From positions 1 through 10,408 of the forward strand of contig JBPOHD010000145.1 of assembly GCA_052035955.1 (NCBI GenBank): a DNA stretch of 10,408 bases, written 5' to 3'. Origin of the DNA: JAEUNJ01 sp052035955 (GTDB lineage: Bacteria > Pseudomonadota > Gammaproteobacteria > Burkholderiales > Rhodocyclaceae). Made by a program: the position numbers and the translations under genes. This document shows positions 5,387-10,408 of the stretch, one piece after another (the stretch's first letter is position 1; every line of letters starts with the position of its first letter). The notes below the pieces were generated by a model, which did no database searches, had not been told where the DNA came from, and saw only the letters and a list, made by a program, of their open reading frames with translations.

Positions 5387-5839
5387 TTAGAAGGGGATGT
5401 CGTCCTCGAAATCGTTGAAGTTGCCTCCGGGCTGGGATGCCGGTGCCGACGCGGGCTTCCGGGATTCCGGGCGCGGACCCGCGTCCCGGCTAGCGTCGCC
5501 CATCCCCTGTCGCGAGCCGAGCATTTGCATGCGGTCGCCCCGGATATCGGTCGCATAGCGCTCCTGACCATCCTTGTCCTGGTATTTGCGCGTACGGATG
5601 GAGCCCTCGACGTAGATCTGGCTGCCCTTCTTCAGGTACTGGCCGCATACCTCGGCCTGGCGACCGAAGAAGGAGACCCGGTGCCACTCCGTCGCTTCCT
5701 GCTTGTTGCCGTCCTTGTCCTTCCAGGTATCCGTCGTCGCCAGGCGCAGATTTGCCACCGCCTCTCCGCTCGGGAGATAACGGACCTCCGGATCCGCCCC
5801 CAGGTTGCCGATGAGTATGACCTTGTTGACCGATGCCAT
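5387..5839 (-). CDS. ssb: Single-stranded DNA-binding protein
   Basis: Homotetrameric SSB of 150 residues that coats single-stranded DNA in replication, recombination and repair. The OB-fold domain covers about residues 1-109: VNKVILIGNLGADPEVRY at the start, the DNA-stacking aromatics Trp39, Trp52 and Phe58 matching E. coli Trp40, Trp54 and Phe60, then YVEGSIRTRKYQDKDG. A Gly/Pro/Ser/Ala-rich flexible linker leads to the acidic tip DFEDDIPF (143-150), which recruits partner proteins. The length is slightly shorter than E. coli SSB (178) because of the short linker. The ATG at 5839 shares one base with the yajR stop (TAATG) and has a strong GGGAGGAG ribosome binding site upstream. ssb is therefore translated as the second gene of a yajR-ssb operon. 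uvrA lies divergent beyond yajR, a variation on the direct uvrA/ssb divergence in E. coli. Confidence 0.98.
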   Translation of the reverse strand: MASVNKVILIGNLGADPEVRYLPSGEAVANLRLATTDTWKDKDGNKQEATEWHRVSFFGRQAEVCGQYLKKGSQIYVEGSIRTRKYQDKDGQERYATDIRGDRMQMLGSRQGMGDASRDAGPRPESRKPASAPASQPGGNFNDFEDDIPF

Positions 5840-7203
5840 TACGCTTCTCCTCCCGTCAGTTGACGCGCCCGCCGCTCGTCCCAGCGCTCGATATTGACCC
5901 GCAAGTATGCCATGCCGCGCTCGGGAACGATGGTGGCCTCACGGACCCCCTCGAGGGCCGCCAGGCGCGCCCGCAATTCCTCCGTCGGCAGGCCGGAGCG
6001 GATGACGAACTCCCTCAGGGCGACGATCGGCGGCGGCTTCATGGTCATCGCCACGACCAGCCACAGGGCGGCCATGCCGGTGGCGCAGGCGAACACGGAT
6101 TCCGGCCCGAAATTCCGCCCGAGGTAGCCCCCGAGGGCGCCGCCGAGGAAGAGGCCGAAGGCCTGCGTGGTGTTGTAGACGCCCAGGGCGGCGCCCTTGG
6201 CCCGGGGCGGCGCCACCCGCGAGATCATCGACGGCAGGCTGGCCTCCAGGACGTTGAAGGCAACGAAGAACAGGAGCAAGGCGGCGACCAGGGCGCCGAA
6301 GCTTCCGCGGCCAGCCCAGAACAGGGCTTCCGTCAGGACCAGCAGGCCGACGGCGGCGAGGAACACCGCCTTCATCTTGTGGCGGCGTTCGGCGACGACG
6401 ATGGCCGGAACCATGAGGGCGAACGAGGCCAGGACGACGGGCAGGTACACCTTCCAGTGCGCCTGCACCGGCAGGTCGCCGCTCGCCACCAGCAGCCCGG
6501 GGACGACCACGAACATGGCCATCTGGACCATGTGCAGCGTGAAGATGCCGAAATTGAGCCGCAGGAGCTGACCGTCCAGGAGAACCACCCGGAACGGGAC
6601 CGGAGGCCCCGGATGGGGCGGCGGCGGCGCCGGGACCACATGGGTGACCAGCCCGATGGCGGCCAGCGCCAGGCCGGCCGTCATCCAGAAGATGCCGGCC
6701 ATGCCGATCGCTGCGTAAAGCACGGGCGCCGCCACCAGCGACAGGGCGAAGACGACGCCGATGCTCGAACCGATCATGGCCATGACCTTGGTCCGGTGCT
6801 GTTCGCGGGTCAGGTCGGCGGCCAGGGCCGTGACGGCGGCCGAGATGGCGCCGGCGCCCTGGACGATGCGCCCGGCGATGCTCCACCAGATGTCCGGGGC
6901 CCAGGCGGCCAGGGCGCTGCCGGCGGCGAACAGGAGGAGCCCGAATATGATCACGGGCTTGCGCCCGAAGGCGTCGGAGGCCATGCCGAAGGGGATCTGG
7001 AAAATGGCCTGGGTAAGGCCGTAGGCACCCAGCGCGATGCCGACCAGGGTCAGGTTGTCGCCGCCGGGTATGTGTTTGGCATGCTCCGCAAAGACCGGCA
7101 GGATCAGGAACAACCCCAGCATGCGCAGGGCGAAGATCGAAGCCAGGGAGGCGCCGGCGCGCTTCTCGTCGGCGCTCATGGCGTCGGCGGTCGGGGAATG
7201 CAT
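5839..7203 (-). CDS. yajR: YajR-like major facilitator superfamily transporter
   Basis: Inner-membrane MFS protein of 454 residues with 12 predicted membrane segments. It follows E. coli YajR (also 454 residues) closely: FALRMLGLFLILPVF (24-38), YGLTQAIFQIPFGMASDAFG (61-80) covering motif A, GRIVQGAGAISAAVTAL, DLTREQHRTKVMAMIG, and HWKVYLPVVLASF. The last 65 residues (about 389-454) form a soluble tail in the place of the YAM ferredoxin-like domain of YajR. Motif A reads SDAFGRKP, so the usual Arg after Asp is Ala. The substrate of YajR is not established. The ATG at 7203 is used here; the in-frame ATG at 7179 is an equally possible start, and neither has a good ribosome binding site. It starts the operon with ssb and lies head to head with uvrA, 84 bases away. 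Confidence 0.92.
   Translation of the reverse strand: MHSPTADAMSADEKRAGASLASIFALRMLGLFLILPVFAEHAKHIPGGDNLTLVGIALGAYGLTQAIFQIPFGMASDAFGRKPVIIFGLLLFAAGSALAAWAPDIWWSIAGRIVQGAGAISAAVTALAADLTREQHRTKVMAMIGSSIGVVFALSLVAAPVLYAAIGMAGIFWMTAGLALAAIGLVTHVVPAPPPPHPGPPVPFRVVLLDGQLLRLNFGIFTLHMVQMAMFVVVPGLLVASGDLPVQAHWKVYLPVVLASFALMVPAIVVAERRHKMKAVFLAAVGLLVLTEALFWAGRGSFGALVAALLLFFVAFNVLEASLPSMISRVAPPRAKGAALGVYNTTQAFGLFLGGALGGYLGRNFGPESVFACATGMAALWLVVAMTMKPPPIVALREFVIRSGLPTEELRARLAALEGVREATIVPERGMAYLRVNIERWDERRARQLTGGEA
5846..5854 (-). promoter_or_regulatory. Strong ribosome binding site of ssb
   Basis: GGGAGGAGA on the minus strand, within the last codons of yajR and about six bases before the ssb ATG. It is the best Shine-Dalgarno in the window and would allow high SSB synthesis independent of yajR translation. 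Confidence 0.8.
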
Positions 7204-7287
7204 GGTGGTAATGGCTTGCCGCTGGGTAAGGGCGTATATTATCAGGTCGCCCTCCCGCACCTCTTTCCCCCTGCATTTCCCTGCCCC
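7204..7287. promoter_or_regulatory. Shared divergent promoter region of yajR-ssb and uvrA
   Basis: These 84 bases must hold both promoters. An AT-rich core TATATTATC (7235-7243) offers a -10 on each strand: TATTAT (7237-7242) toward uvrA with TTGCCG (7216-7221) 15 bases upstream, and GATAAT or TAATAT toward yajR with no recognisable -35. The uvrA leader that would result is pyrimidine-rich (CCCTCCCGCACC, then CTCTTTCCCCCTGC) and has no Shine-Dalgarno. No CTGT-N8-ACAG LexA site is present. The overlap of the two -10 elements suggests that the polymerases compete. Confidence 0.45.
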
Positions 7288-10163
<2,876 letters not shown>

Positions 10164-10164
<1 letters not shown>

Positions 10165-10408
10165 TGGGCGGATTCGAGAACTACACGCGGGAGGCCGCCG
10201 AGCTGGAGCGGGAAATCACCCGTCTCGGCATCGCGCTGGGCATCGACTGGAGCGACGACGTCACCCTCGCCATGCTGGCACGGGAAGCCCTGGACTGCCG
10301 GCTTCCCGACGGGACCGCCGCGCACGACCAGTCGACCGCCCGCGGAAGGGCCAGGGTCGAGCTGTTCGGTCTTGCCCAACTGATGTTGACGGTCATGCAG
10401 GAAAGCGC
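10164..10408 (+). CDS. Uncharacterised protein coupled to uvrA, runs off window
   Basis: An open frame of 81 codons, still open at the window edge. It begins MGGFENYTREAAELEREI, continues with IALGIDWSDD (about 23-32) and AREALDCRLPDG (about 39-50), and ends in a predicted helix LFGLAQLMLTVMQESA. It is charged, without a signal peptide or obvious membrane segment, and looks helical and cytosolic. The ATG shares one base with the uvrA stop (TGATG), with GGGGGAAAGG (10151-10160) as ribosome binding site, so it is translated with uvrA. I do not recognise the family. Gene reality rests on the tight coupling, the ribosome binding site and codon use like the neighbouring genes. Confidence 0.72.

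Noticed and set aside
4055..5863. Long plus-strand open frame opposite the TAXI gene and ssb
   Set aside because: Same reason: both genes on the minus strand are complete and conserved, and the antisense translation shows no family features.
7221..7246. Possible LexA (SOS) box in the uvrA promoter region around TATATTATCAGG
   Set aside because: A CAG half is present, but there is no CTG at the right distance: the CTG at 7222 is 18 bases away and the nearer GCG leaves only eight. It does not fit CTGT-N8-ACAG.
5833..7287. Upstream in-frame extension of uvrA over yajR
   Set aside because: The frame is open by base composition only. The extension is low-complexity and rich in Gly, Arg, Gln and Asp, and UvrA homology begins at the ATG at 7288.

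Overview
The window is GC-rich chromosomal DNA, almost fully coding, and holds conserved housekeeping genes. Gene order and protein types point to a betaproteobacterium, perhaps Rhodocyclales-like. The clues are a split heptose kinase/adenylyltransferase with a stand-alone RfaE2, a GmhA/DiaA-type gene next to a BON-domain lipoprotein, yajR-ssb divergent from uvrA, and no lpoA next to rsmI. The genus call is weak because it rests on recall of gene neighbourhoods, not on a search. No stretch longer than about 85 bases lacks a gene. I see no tRNA, rRNA, CRISPR array, insertion sequence, prophage gene or attachment site.

Layout. Positions 1-1368 (minus strand) hold rsmI followed by the 5' part of pyrC. 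Positions 1367-3979 (plus strand) hold yraN, a small exported HIRAN-domain protein, a gmhA/diaA-type sugar isomerase, the outer-membrane lipoprotein gene dolP, and rfaE2. Positions 4013-7203 (minus strand) hold yajR (MFS transporter), ssb, and a membrane-anchored TAXI-type solute-binding protein. Positions 7288-10408 (plus strand) hold uvrA and the start of an uncharacterised gene coupled to it.

How the genes work together. The 1367-3979 block is the betaproteobacterial counterpart of the E. coli cluster rsmI <-> (lpoA) yraN diaA dolP, without lpoA and with a HIRAN gene added. Two of its products, the GmhA-type isomerase and RfaE2, belong to ADP-heptose synthesis for lipopolysaccharide, and DolP acts in outer-membrane upkeep, so the theme is envelope biogenesis. 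UvrA and SSB form a DNA repair/replication pair transcribed apart, with the YajR transporter between them.

No new defence, mobile or biosynthetic system is evident. The best leads are small: two promoters whose -10 elements sit exactly six bases before the start codon (probable leaderless mRNAs for pyrC and gmhA), a 12-bp perfect inverted repeat abutting one of them, a HIRAN domain that appears to be exported, and a DiaA-like isomerase that keeps both GmhA catalytic residues.
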